From assembly GCA_963682055.1 (NCBI GenBank), contig OY821740.1:16392814-16456813 (forward strand): a stretch of DNA of 64,000 nucleotides, read 5' to 3'. Under the pieces are notes generated by a model. It was not told the origin of the DNA and ran no database searches. It was given only the letters and a program-made list of their open reading frames with translations. How positions within the stretch are numbered: position 1 is the first letter of the stretch; each line of letters opens with the position of its first letter. Position numbers and translations under genes: made by a program. The stretch comes from Primula veris (taxonomy: Eukaryota > Streptophyta > Magnoliopsida > Ericales > Primulaceae). This document shows, in pieces, positions 13,301 through 24,415 of this stretch.

Positions 13301-16300
13301 TGAATTTTTAATGGATTTTTGAAACATATTTTTTAAAGCTGATTTTGGACCAGAAAATTTGTTACCAAATGGACCCTAGTCTTTAGTATCGAGTTTTTGA
13401 CTCTACTTATCTGATTACTAATACTCCTATTGTTATTGTCTGGTTGCACCTTATTGTCGTAAAGATTTAGTCTTTTGTAGAACCTTTTCTGTCTCTGCTT
13501 ATTTGCTTACTTATACTTGTATTGGTCTTAATTGGTTGCAACTTATCGTCTTACGGATTTAATCTATCGCGTTTTTGATGCCACTTATGTGATTACTCAT
13601 ACTCCTATTGTTATTGTTTGGTTGCTGCTTATTGTCATAAAGATTTGGTCTTTTTTTTTTATCTCTGATTATTTGCTTACTTATACAGTTATACTGTACT
13701 TGTATCGGTCTTAATTAGTTGCAGCTTATTGTCTTAAGAATTTAGTCTTTGGTATGAGTTTTTGATTTTACTTACTTTATTACTAATACTCCTATTGTTA
13801 TTGTTTAGTTGCTGCTTATTGTATGAGTCTTTGGTAGATTTTTTGTTTGTCTCTGCTTATTTGCTTACATACAGTTATACTCCTATTGGTCTTAATTCAC
13901 CTATTGGGTATGTTTATTTCATTTCTTAATACACCTCATGGGGTGTTAGGTTGCATCTTAGTCATAAAGATTTAATCTTTGGTAGAATTTTTTTGAACTC
14001 GGCTTATTTGATTTTTTTCCCTTCTAAATACGCCTATTGAATTTGTTAATTTCATTACTTAATACACCTATTGGGTTTGCTAAGTTGTAGCTTATATTAA
14101 GTAGCATGTTTCTAAAAAAAAAATTGGTTACTTATGCATGTATTGGTCTTGTTTGGTTGCATCTTATATTAGCAACTTTTAAATGGGTATTTGGTTTTTA
14201 TATTGATAAAATATTGTGATGTATTAGATCTATTGCATACAGAAATAGTCAAACTCCCCCACTTCATCCTCTTCAACTTAACCCTTTTTCATTACTTAAT
14301 TCACCTGTTTGGTTTGTTTTTTTGCACCTAGTAGTTATAAGTAATTAGTTTTTGCGTAACCTTTCATTCCTAATCTACGTTGTTTGACTGCAAATTTACC
14401 TTTTTTCATTACTTGTAACGTATTGAGATTGTTTAGTTGCAACTTTACTCTTTTTACTACTTATACAACGTGTTGGGGTTGTTTGGTTGCGTCTTACAGT
14501 CATTGATTTAGTCTCTGATGGGAAAAAAAAAATAACTGCGCTTATTTGAAATTTTGTCACTTAACCTTATAATAACATTATTCATTGTTTAGTTTCGAAG
14601 TTATCTTTTTCCATTGCTTATACATTGTATTGGGATTGCTTGGTTGCATCTTATTATCATAAAAATCTCAATTTTTTTTATTCCAAACGTTTAACAACCC
14701 CATCGTTTGGTTCCCCGATAATGACAAAAAGCTCAGCAGTCGGCACTTACTGTGGCCTTAACAGTGCCGTTTGATGCTGTGATGCATAAAGCAAGTCCCA
14801 CCCTTTTCTTTTTTCAACTTTTACCCTTTTTAATTACTTGTACATGTATTGGGCTTGTTTTCTTGCAACTTATCATCATAAAGATTTAGTTCTTGGTAGC
14901 AAATTTTCGACTTTTACTTTTTATTACTTATACAGTTATACTTGTGTTGGGCTTGTTTGGTTGCATGTTGTAGTTGTAAAAAATGTAGTCGTTGGTACCA
15001 AATTTGAAATTTGTAATGTACTTTGTTATTACTTATACATGTGGATTTGTTTGGTTGCAACTTATTGTTATAAAGGTTACACAATGACTAGTCGGCCTAG
15101 GTTTTAGTCAGGGCTTTTTTGCCTGACTACCAATGTGAGACTTCTATAACATTGTACGATACCCATCAACCCATGGCCATGTCTTATACCATAGTCATAA
15201 AAATTAAAGATTGATGTACTAAAAAAGCATATAAGAACTTTCATCACCGTGAAATATGGATACAAGATGTACGTGGTATTATTGTAATGATTAGTAGAGA
15301 GCTGGTACACTTATTTCTGAAATTTTAATTTCATAAACAATATCTTCAATTACTGAAGTGCGATGGAGACCTAATCTTGAAGATTGAGCTCATTAGGATT
15401 ATTATTTTTACTAAACACCACATGATTAACAATTCTTTATGATATCAGGGGATTCTTCGCTGTTAATTACTGGAAGTGCCGATCAGACGGCAAAGCTATG
15501 GAACGTCAAAACAGGACAACAAACGCATACATTCAATTTTGCTTCTCCTGCTAGAGCTGTAGATTTATCTGTTGGCGACAAGCTTGCTGTGATCACAACT
15601 GACCCCTTTATGGATTTAACTTCTGCTATTCACGTCAAGAGCATCGCCCAAGATCCCACTGAACGTAAAGTGCTTACTTTTGTTTTGTCGCATTTATAGA
15701 TATTGTACACTGGGGACTATTCGGATGAACTTTGGTTAATGTCTCATATCATATTTGCACAAAGGACCCCTCTAAAAGCATTTTTTTAACTATGAGAAGA
15801 GGTGATTTTGTTGGTGAAAAGCCATTGTTACTTGAAGAACTTTCATGTGTAATGTGTTTGGGTTCAGACGATATCTGCTACTTATGTACTGGTAGCATGT
15901 TTAGGATCCCAACACAGATCAAAAAAGCATATTTGGCACAAAAATTGTCTTTCATTCTTTTCTGTATTAATCTATTTTTGGCTTTAGTTAGGTGCTAAAT
16001 ATCATTAATGTCATTAGGTTTTTGGTATGACTACTGCCCATAGAAATGCTGCATTAGTTTTTTTAAACCCGTGTCTATTCCTTGCTTGCTTCATTTACTT
16101 AGCGTGGACTGGATTGTGTGCAACATGCATCTTCCTTTAAAAAAAGTTGATCATTAAATGAACGTCTTTGTGTTCTACATGCATTTTTATGCTAGATGCA
16201 ATTTGAAGTAAACTTGTGTACTTTTCTATACAGAAACTTCTGAATCTCTGCTAACAATCGAAGGCCCACAAGGTAGAATAAATAGAGCTGTTTGGGGTCC

Positions 16301-19300
16301 TTTGAATAAGACAATTATTAGTGCTGGTGAAGACTCGGTCATTCGTATCTGGGACTCTGAGGTTAGTAGTGCACCTTTTATGGATTTCCAATTATTCTAA
16401 TTGTGGTAACAAGTATTGGAGATTAATGAAGTGTTAGCTGCATGGTGGTCCCCTTTAGCATTGGCTATATTAGATTTCACTTAAAAAATGCTAAGGGCGT
16501 TTGCTATCACGGTTTATTTGGCTTTAGTTAAGCTAGCTTCTATGTTATAAAGCTAGAAAATCTCAAAGAACAAAAAAATGCAAAAGGCTAAATTTTTGAA
16601 GATTTTTAAAATCTCTCCGGCCACTCTTTTTGGATCTTTTGATAAAATATTCCCGTATGGACAGCTACCCTCAGATATTCATTATATTTATTGGCTAAAG
16701 CAATTGGTGTTCACGTTTCTTCCCCCGGAAAGGAAATAGCAGCCAATACATCTCTCTCTCTAAGACGCATCATCTCTTTCTCTCTGAAAACCGTGCCTTT
16801 CTTTCTCTGTGAAATTCAACCCTCTCTATTACTTTGATGTTCTTTCTTTCGATTAAAATCTTAATAAAAAAAATCTGATAGAGAAATTTAATTGTGTTCT
16901 CTTGCTTAACGAGCTGATTTTCTTATCTAATTAATGTTTTCGATTAATTTATTGGTTATCTCGAATGGAATTAACCCATGTTTTTATGGGAATTAACCCA
17001 AGTCCTTTTTCAATTCTTGATTTCATGGTTATCTCAGATTGTTGCAACTTTTATCACTTCAACCGAATTGGTTCCAAGTACTTACTTAAAAATCTTAGTG
17101 CAAACAAGATGTTCCTACAAAAGCCTACGAGACGCTGCACCAGAGTTTTATCAAAACAGAAAAAAAATATTATAGGGAGCAACACGGGTATTTCTGCTGG
17201 ATATACACTTCAACATTTTTCAAACACTATTCTGTACCTTTTAAAAAATTAACCATACTGATAGGATTCAAATAATTAGTTTAAGCATGGTATTACCCAC
17301 ATTCATCTCCACCAGAGTATTTTTTTTTCAAATACGTAGGGTAAAGAACATCACTTGTGGATATTCTGGTGAGCAACATGGGTATTTCTGGTGGATGAAA
17401 GAAATGTATGCGGCTATACACTTCAACATTTTTCAAACAATATATCTGTTGCTTTTAACTAAAACTAATCATACAGATAGGATTTAAAGAATTAGTTTAA
17501 GCCTTTAAGCATGGTTTTGATGTTCTAAACCATTTTTATTTTATTTTCATTCTTTCTTATCGTCAGACTGGAAAAATGCTTAAAGAGTCTGATAAAGAAA
17601 CTGGTCACAAGAAGACAATTACATCACTTACCAAATCAGCTGATGGCACTCATTTCCTTACTGGTTCTTTAGACAAGTCTGCAAAGGTGTGCTTCAGATT
17701 TTGTCTTTTGTGACATAAAATATAGTTACTAGCCACATTGTTTCCTACGTTTTTCTTACTTTTTTTTTAAACTGGCAGCTCTGGGACACTAGGACATTGA
17801 CGCTTATCAAGACATATGTAACAGGTTCACCTGTCAATGCGGTTGCTATGTCTTCGCTCTTAAATCACGTAAGTAGTAATTATTTTTCAGTTGAAGTTTA
17901 CAATTTGCTGCATTAGTTTGTTTCAATCTCCTGCATGAGACTTATTGTTTAAAGGACCGTTCCCTTTTTGTCAATTGTGAGCCTTTTTTACTCTGCCTTT
18001 TTAAGCATTGGAATTTTAATATATCTCCGTGGGATTGTTACTGCTAATGCTTTGTTGCTCAAACCTGCATTCTTTTACAACATGCTAGGACTTGCTTTCA
18101 GTATTTTTCTAACCACGGATTTTGTTATTCTTTCAAATATATTCTGTTTTTTAGAAATTTACTTTTCTTTCAAAGGTTTTCTGGTTTTTGGAACTTTTCC
18201 AATTGTTTCCTGCATTCTAAAATAGGGTGCAATTTCTTACAAACTTGTAGGTAGCAATTTGGTATCCTTGAGAGCAACCTTGAAAAAGTTTCCTTTGTTT
18301 TAATTTCCTTTTTTCATTTAAATTTAAGTTCAGTAGTCTGTACCTATAGAAGTGAAAATAATGTGCTTGGAGTGAGGTGGCCTATACTCCTGTCTAATTA
18401 ATTATACTTTGAGATGTGACCTAAGATCCTTCGAGTTAAAATATGTGATCCATCTCATATTCTCGCAATTCTAGAAACCATCTCTGTATTCGTTGATGCT
18501 CTTGGAGATCTCTCTTTGTTTGCTGTGTAAAAAAAAATACATGTGATCGGAATGTGTGTAATCTTGAAATCAAAGATTTTTTTAACTTCTTAAAAAATGA
18601 TTTAGGTGGTACTCGGAGGTGGTCAGGATGCTTCAGCTGTCACGACAACTGATCATCGTGCAGGAAAGTTTGAGGCCAAGTTTTATGACAAGGTACCTTT
18701 CTGATTGTTGATAACCTTGCTAGGTTAAAAAGTGATGTACTCATCTCATCATTGTCTCTTCTGTGATACAGATTCTAGAAGCAGAAATTGGTGGCGTGAA
18801 AGGGCATTTTGGACCAATTAATGCTTTGGCATTTAATCCTGATGGTAGAAGGTATATCTGGCTCTTCCTTCTCTCTATTGTATCAGTTTTGCTTCAAAAC
18901 TTAATCAGTTTTCGCTCGTGGTTAACTGCAAGTCCCATTAACCCTACTGTTTGTACTTTGCACTGTAAATAGGGAGAAGTGTTTTTTTAGTTCTATGCAC
19001 GCTTTCCCATTTAGATTCATTAAATATGCCCGTATTTTCCCTCCTCAAAATAATCTGTTTTCTTTAGATCGATCATAGACGCTGCTGTTATAAATTTTAT
19101 TAAATTTAGTGTTTCAAAAAGCGGTCTAGGCGGCCGCCTAGGCACTAGGCGTCACCTAGCCGCCCCGCTTTTATGTAAGCGTTTGACTTTGTAGTTTAAT
19201 TCGGATCAACACGTATTTGACGGGTCCACCCTTTCTTAACGGGTTTAAAATAACACCTAGTAAAAAAGAAAACATATTAACCGTAATAATCTTAGGTCTG

Positions 19301-21426
19301 AAACAGCCATCAACAAGACCAAGAAAAGGCAAAAGAAAGCCATTGATCATCAACTGCTCGAATGTTGTCATCGTAGACTTTATTGTAACCGTATAATTAT
19401 AAGCTAATGGACTTTAAATGCTTAATTTAAAATTATAATTATACTCATAACATGCCTATTGCATGAGAATCCAATAAAAATAAGTAAAAAACACTTAAAT
19501 GCGGTTTTCCCGCCTAGGCGGCCAGGCGGCCCATTCCCGCCTAGCGCCTTTTGAAACCTTGTTAAGTTGTTGTTTATCCTGTGTGAACTACTGACATATC
19601 ATTTATCACCTTTAAAGTACTATATAAGTTTAGTGTATATGCTCTCATTGGTGGATGCAGAGTTGTTGGAATAAGTCTTTTGGTTTAGAAGGCAAAGAGT
19701 ACTTTGCTGTGTCGCTCATAGGTATAGAAGTCCACCTGACTCAATGTGTCATGTGGCAAACGCTATCCCTCTTGTCCTTCCCTAAATGCATATGAAATTA
19801 TTTAATCATTTGACCATTCTGTTACAAGGACTTCAAAGTTTTACTAAAAGATTGGTCATCACAGATTACAAGACCATGTACATCTTAAGAGACACAGGAG
19901 ATACAAGACGCGTCAAATGACCATCGTGTCTGCCACGTTTGATCGATGTCGAATCATTTTGGGCTTTATACTTGTTTGATCCAACTCAAACTGATCACTT
20001 TTTCACCTCCTAACCAAATTGTTTTGATACCTTTCACTGTTGTCTTGAAAAGCATCATTTAACCACAGCCATTTTTTCCTTTTGAACCTAAACTTTTACG
20101 TAATATCAGCATACAACTTGGTGAACAAAATACCTGTCCTTGCTACTATAGAGCAGTCTGGCCAGGTTGATGAAAGTGTAATTTAGTTTAGACATCAACT
20201 CTTAAGGTAGATTATTTAAGTATTTATATCAATGTTTTAAATAGTGTTATCGCTAGCGTAGCGTTTTTCGAGAGAAACGCTAAAAGCGCGTTGCTACATA
20301 GCGCTTTGCGGTGTACTTTTTTTTGCCTAAATATGCACTAAACTTTAGAATATATAACAATAAAAGATAAAATGTATAAGTTATATTAGGTAATAATAAA
20401 AAAAATCGATTTTTTTTTTTGCTGTAGGTGAGATTCGAACTTGGGTCTGCTGAAAACTAAAGCACTGTCGCAACCATCTGGACTGCACACACTTTTATGA
20501 AAATTACACTATTAATTATTTAGATCCGCTGTTTTTTTCCTAACTCGCTATTTACGCTTTTGGTCCAGAATTTCGCGCCTTTTGCGCTTTTGGTCCCCTA
20601 TAGCGCGATTTTAGCGCAATTCCAGCCAAATAGTGGTTTTTCATTGCGTTTTTTTCCCAAAAAGTGCTATTTCGCGCTATATAGCGCGATTTTTAAAACA
20701 TTGATTTATATAATTTTTTGGGTGAAAGGAACCTTGGATTCATTTTTATTTACTTAAGCTAGTAAGCACCAAGCAGTAAGACTCGATAATGTGAGTTAAC
20801 TGAGCATATAGAACTATGATTATCTAGTTGTCATTGCTTTTACACATTATGTTGTCCCAACATGAAGCCAAGCCACCCCTTGATGACTGATTGTCCAGTT
20901 TTCTTGGTTTACCATGTTTATTTTGGGTAAAATCTCATGTATTCTTGTAGCTAAACTCTTAATGGTTAATTTTTCCATAAAAAACAACTGAAATACAGAA
21001 ATAGTACATATAATAGTCTCAACATGATGCTTCAGATCAGTACAGATAGACAGGATATATCATGTACACTATAATACTGTAGATTGTTTATATTATCGAA
21101 TGTTCTTCACTTTGAAAATCTGTTTTTGAGTCGGAATGTTGTCTACTCAAGACCATGGATACTAGTTACACTCTTTTTACAAAATATTAAATGCATGTTA
21201 TCTTTTCTTTAATCTAAGACAGACACTTTATAAGCATAAAAGCTGCAATCAGACCAACCCATACTTAATCGAATAATATTGCATTTTTTTCTTTAATATG
21301 GTTAGGGATGCTGTAATCTAATTTAATAATCTGTGTTTGGTGGTGTGTAGCTTTTCAAGTGGAGGCGAAGATGGATACGTGCGGCTTCATCATTTTGACC
21401 AAGATTACTTCCATATCAGGGTTTAG
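10320..21426 (+). CDS. TIF3I1: Eukaryotic translation initiation factor 3 subunit i (WD40 protein)
   Basis: A subunit of cytosolic eIF3, which recruits mRNA and the ternary complex to the 40S ribosome. Eight exons in phase: 10320-10503, 15449-15664, 16234-16361, 17567-17686, 17779-17868, 18606-18692, 18772-18851 and 21351-21426, giving 326 residues, about the length of other plant eIF3i proteins. The N terminus [19 protein letters not shown] is diagnostic. WD40 blades are seen as GHERP...VWFADNG (8-42), GHNGAVW...AKLWNVKTG (from about 50), INRAVWGP...[18 protein letters not shown]...AKLWDTRT (from 189) and [11 protein letters not shown]...[15 protein letters not shown] at the end. Intron 1 (4.9 kb) and intron 7 (2.5 kb) are swollen by repeats and MITEs. 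The coding part looks intact; only the array in intron 1 is odd, because it contains pieces of exon 1. Confidence 0.96.
10963..11005 (+). repeat. Partial copy of the eIF3i exon 1 tail (copy 1)
   Basis: Matches the last 43 bases of exon 1 (10461-10503, encoding [14 protein letters not shown]) with few changes. It is followed by GCAAGTCCCC where the true exon has GTGAGTCCCC, so the GT donor has become GC. No acceptor lies directly before it. It is a duplicated exon fragment, not a predicted exon. Confidence 0.85.
11221..11263 (+). repeat. Partial copy of the eIF3i exon 1 tail (copy 2)
   Basis: A second copy of the same 43-base exon end. It reads TACCGTGGCCATAATGG and is followed by GAAAGTCCCC, so the donor dinucleotide is lost (GA). 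The intron sequence after it again matches that after the true exon 1 (T-rich, then TTTGGGTTTGTTTGGTTGCAG-like). Confidence 0.85.
12048..12264. mobile_element. Tourist-like MITE (PIF/Harbinger type), copy 1
   Basis: 217 bp with terminal inverted repeats GGGTCCGTTTGGCAA and TTGCCAAACGGCCCC (one mismatch), flanked by TTA on both sides (12045-12047 and 12265-12267). It interrupts the repeat word GGATTTAGTCTTTGG of the host array, so the empty site is visible in neighbouring units. The TTA target duplication and this TIR type are typical of PIF/Harbinger MITEs. No coding capacity. Confidence 0.8.
13157..13376. mobile_element. Tourist-like MITE, copy 2
   Basis: 220 bp, starting GGGTCCGTTTGGCAAC and ending GTTACCAAATGGACCC, clearly related to the copy at 12048-12264 in sequence and in its position within the repeat unit. 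The flanking TTA duplication is not intact here (TTT on the left, TAG on the right). It may have spread by duplication of the array rather than by a separate insertion. Confidence 0.7.
14690..14790 (+). repeat. Longer partial copy of eIF3i exon 1 (copy 3)
   Basis: A diverged copy of about the last 100 bases of exon 1, matching codons for [28 protein letters not shown] with substitutions and small indels (for example an extra GCAGTC before CGGCACTTAC). It is followed by GCAAGTCCCA, again with GC in place of the GT donor. It is older than copies 1 and 2 by its divergence. Confidence 0.75.
17165..17515 (+). repeat. Imperfect tandem duplication in eIF3i intron 3
   Basis: Two related blocks, about 17178-17290 and 17374-17516, share GGGTATTTCTG(G/C)TGGAT, ACACTTCAACATTTTTCAAA, GATAGGATT and AATTAGTTTAAGC. 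The second block has a small insertion. The upstream intron DNA (from about 16495) is also repeat-like, but no TIR pair or target duplication was resolved. Confidence 0.55.
19109..19560. mobile_element. MITE with GGTTTCAAAA-type termini (family copy 1), eIF3i intron 7
   Basis: About 450 bp. The left end reads GTGTTTCAAAAAGCGGTCTA and the right end GCGCCTTTTGAAACCTT, an inverted pair, each followed inward by GC-rich CCTAGGCGG motifs that contrast with the AT-rich surroundings. Two related elements sit at 27504-27899 and 51783-52596. No open reading frame is present. The superfamily is unclear because the target duplication is not obvious. Confidence 0.7.
20229..20704. mobile_element. MITE with TCAATGTTTTAA terminal repeats, eIF3i intron 7
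   Basis: 476 bp with perfect 12-bp TIRs TCAATGTTTTAA and TTAAAACATTGA, subterminal runs of AGCGC/GCGCT words, and TTTATA on both flanks (20223-20228 and 20705-20710), a possible 6-bp target duplication. Between 20418 and 20500 it carries a tRNA-like segment on the minus strand (separate entry). Confidence 0.7.
20418..20500 (-). repeat. tRNA-like (SINE-type) segment inside a MITE
   Basis: On the minus strand, GCAGTCCAGATGGTTGCG resembles a degenerate A box and GTTCGAATC matches the Pol III B-box consensus; an A-rich run follows. The spacing resembles a tRNA-derived SINE head. It cannot fold into an intact tRNA cloverleaf by eye, so this is a relic, not a tRNA gene. Confidence 0.45.
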
Positions 21427-22090
21427 CTTTGTAGCATCTTATTTTGGTTTTCTTATTTGTTGCTGCGGGATGGTCGAAGAAACCTTTTTCTTTATCTATG
21501 GTATTTGCATTCTACTTTCTTGCGAGTTTAGGATTTCTTATAATGATGAGACAAGATCCCATGTGTAACCGGTTCAAATTGATTAAAATTGGGCATCATT
21601 TGGGTACAAATTTCAGCAGAAATAGGTCTACTATTTCTTTTAATCTTTTATTTTCCTTCTAGTAAATTGCCTGCCTAAAGTACGTGGACCTTATAAAAAA
21701 TTGGGTGATTTGTGCGTTCTCTAACTTGCAAAAATTCACGTCAGTCAGGATTTTAACATCCTCTCAGTGTAATGTATTGAAGCTTTTTAAGTCTCTTTTG
21801 GGCAAGGATTTCAGGTAAGAAATTGTGAGAAAATTAAGATGTTAGATCTATTGGTTTGCAGGGAGATTGTGTTCTGTCACGTTTCGTCTGAGAATTGTTT
21901 ACACCAAAATGAACCCAAATCAGTCAAAAATTGTATTGATGCGCCTTTTTCTTTACGGGCAGTTGACATCCAACCATGGTTTTCTTTACGTGCAGTTGAC
22001 ATCCAACCATGGTTTTCTTATGGTCGCTCCTATTGCCTTCTTTTGAATTGATAGCTTATCTATAACTTAATTAATTATTAGTCCATGAAA
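21427..22090. other. eIF3i 3' flank
   Basis: The eIF3i 3' untranslated region and downstream DNA. A short direct duplication with TTTCTTTACG(G/T)GCAGTTGACATCC occurs at about 21949-22015. No other gene was recognised; ORFs at 21359-21662 run out of the last exon in other frames. Confidence 0.5.
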
Positions 22091-22092
22091 CT

Positions 22093-23603
22093 GAAACTAA
22101 CTAAGGATTGGTCCATTTTTCTTAACTAACGAATAAAAATGTAAAAAAAAAATGAAAAAATGAAAAAATTCTAGAAAAAAAAAATGGAAAAATGAAAAAA
22201 AAAAACAACTTTAAAAAGGCAAAACTCCGAAAAAAGAAGAATAAAATTTTAAAAATTCAAAAAAAAAAAACAAAAAAAAAACAAAAAAATACAAAATCAA
22301 TAAAAATCCAAAAACCAAAAACCAAAAAAAAAAACAGTCTAACTCGTCTTAATTCATAAATCTGAGTCATTTTAATCATTTTAAAAACAATCTTGAATCG
22401 TTTTAAGTCATTTTAAAAACATTTTAAGTCATTTTAAAAACAGTATGAGTCGTTTTAATTAATTTTAAAAACAGTATGACTCGTTTTAAGTTATTTTAAA
22501 AATAGTCTGAGTCGTTTCAATTCATTTAAAAACAGTTTGAGTCGTTTTAAGTAATTTTAAAAACAGTCTGAGTCATTTTAAGTTATTTTAAAAACAATGT
22601 GAGTAATTTTAAAAATAGTATAAGTCATTTTAAAAACAGTCTGAGTTATTTTAAAAACAATCTGAGTCATTTTAAGTTATTTTACAAACAGTCTGAGTCG
22701 TTTTAAGTCGTTTTAAAAACAATCTGAGTCGTTTTAAATCATTTTAAAAACTTTCTGAGTCATTTTTAAAACAGTTCGAGGCATTTTAAATTATTTTTAA
22801 AGCAGTCTGAGTCATTTTAAAAATAGAATGAGTCCTTTTAAATCATTTTAAAAACCGTCTGAGTCGTTTTAAGTCATTTTAAAAACAGTCTGAGTAATTT
22901 TAAAAACAAACTGAGTTATTTGGAGTCATTTTAAAAACAGTTTGAGTTCATTTTAAGTAATTTTAAAAACAGTCTGAGTCATATTTAAATCATTTGAAAA
23001 ACAGTATGAGTCATTTTCAGTAATTTTAAAAACAGTTCGAGTCATTTTAAAAAATAGCTCGAATAATTTTAAAAAACATTCTGATTCATTTGAAGTCATT
23101 TTGAGTCATTTGAAAACAATTGCAAATTATTTTAAACTTTTTAACATTTTTAACATTTTTTGGACTTTCCGCTTTTTCGAACTTTTTTTCAATTTTTTGT
23201 GATTTTGGATTATTTTTTTTAGGGTTTTTTTTAAATTTTTTTTTTACCAATTTTGGGTTTTTTCGGGTTCCTGATTTTTTAAAACTTTTTTTTCATTTTT
23301 TTGTGATTTTGGTTTTTTGGATTTTTCTTGGTTTTTTTACCATTTTTTCGGGATGTTTGTGGGTTCCCGACTTTTTTAAAGGTTTTTTCATTTTTTTGGT
23401 ATTTTCGTTTTTTTTTGTTTTTTTATTGTTTTTTTCTGATTTTTTTTCCATTTTTGTTGTTTTTTGAGTTTTCCCTATTTTTTCCATTTTATTTTTATTT
23501 TTATTGGGTAATTAAATGGGTGACAAATCGTTAATTAGTTTTACAAATAATGGATCAATACTTAAATAGTTTTGTTTACATATGGACCAATCCGTAGTTA
23601 ACC
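22093..23603. mobile_element. Foldback-type element with a central minisatellite
   Basis: The outer ends form an inverted pair: TAACTAAGGATTGGTCCAT on the left (about 22095-22120) and ATGGACCAATCCGTAGTTA on the right (23581-23600). Inside are an A-rich arm (22140-22335), a tandem array (22340-23110), and a T-rich arm (23110-23510) that is roughly complementary to the A-rich arm. The symmetrical layout suggests one 1.5-kb non-autonomous foldback or Mutator-like element. No target duplication could be fixed. Confidence 0.55.
22340..23110. repeat. Minisatellite, about 31-bp unit
   Basis: Tandem units built from GAGTCGTTTTAAGTCATTT and TAAAAACAGTCT, some shortened to about 21 bp by loss of one half (GAGTCATTTTAAAAACAGTCT-type). 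Some two dozen or more units are visible with substitutions between them. Units abut without unique spacers, so this is not a CRISPR array. Confidence 0.85.
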
Positions 23604-24415
23604 CTAAAAGGTATTTCCGAACTCACTGGGTAAATCCATTTGAAGCTCAAATTTTAGTTAAAGTGTTCACAATATGTACAGTTGTACTTGATGAGATTAA
23701 TTATTTATTCAATGGAGAAGGTTGGAAAAGTTATTGCAACATTACATTCATACAAAGTCAAATTTATATATTGGCTCAACATTCACCAATTAAAAAAAGT
23801 CGTCATCTATGTAAATGCAAAAGACTGACGTTAATAAAGTGGTATCTGCTTCACAATTTTCCCATGACGCTTATTTCGGCCAAACTTGAGGAGCGTGATA
23901 CATAAAATTACTGAACTTAAGATCTTGGTGTAACAGATTCACTGGCTAAGCGTGTTTGAGCTGGCCCAAAATTATAAAGAAAAGAGTTCATCCCGGAGAA
24001 GATGAGAGTTTTTCTTTATTTCTTCTAAAAAGAGAGTTTACACTTGACAGTTTAGGAACAAAAACAAACATGCAGAACAAGGTTTTCATAGTACAGTATT
24101 GATCACTAACAAAATGTCAGGTGCCACACTGTTAATTTTCGAAAAGCCAACTGAAAAGCCAGTAAGTATCAAAATCACAACATAATCACAAAACAAGAGA
24201 CTGGTTTTAAACACGATATCTAAATCTCAGTACAAGCAACGTGACCATGAAAGTCATCAACTACAACTATGGCGAAGTTGCTATCCACTACATTTCATAC
24301 TTCTCCTGATTTTTTATTATCAGTAAAAAGAAGGAATTAGTTGGGATACTAGTACAACCACAGCCTCGATTATAACAGCAATTACCCTCGATATGTTTTA
24401 CATCATCTATGCCCA
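23604..24415. other. Region between the foldback element and the RBM7-like gene
   Basis: No supportable gene. The plus-strand ORF 23582-23905 starts inside the element's right end and shows no domain. The right part should hold the 3' untranslated region of the minus-strand RBM7-like gene. Confidence 0.5.

Larger units (their letters stand above)
10540..15090 (+). repeat. Degenerate tandem-repeat array filling eIF3i intron 1
   Basis: From just after the exon 1 donor to about 15.09 kb the intron repeats a module of roughly 80-170 bases. Its hallmarks are TTGGTCTTAATTGGTTGCAG, then CTTATTGTCTTAAGGATTTA or CTTATTGTCATAAAGATTTA, then GTCTTTGGTAG or GTCTTTGCTAGAATC, then CTCTGCTTATTTGCTTAC. Well over a dozen copies can be read (for example near 11146, 11344, 11423, 11558, 11839, 11931, 12416, 12508, 12588, 13132 and 13720). 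Each carries a TTGCAG that resembles a 3' splice site. Copies at 10963, 11221 and 14690 also include part of exon 1. Confidence 0.88.

Noticed and set aside
22340..23110. Regularly repeated units that look like a CRISPR array
   Set aside because: The units abut directly, vary in length and sequence, and have no unique spacers; this is plant DNA and the block lies inside a foldback element.
23120..23534. Phe-rich ORFs (and a Lys-rich one on the other strand) that could pass for membrane or basic proteins
   Set aside because: They are translations of T-rich and A-rich arm DNA with no composition expected of a real gene.
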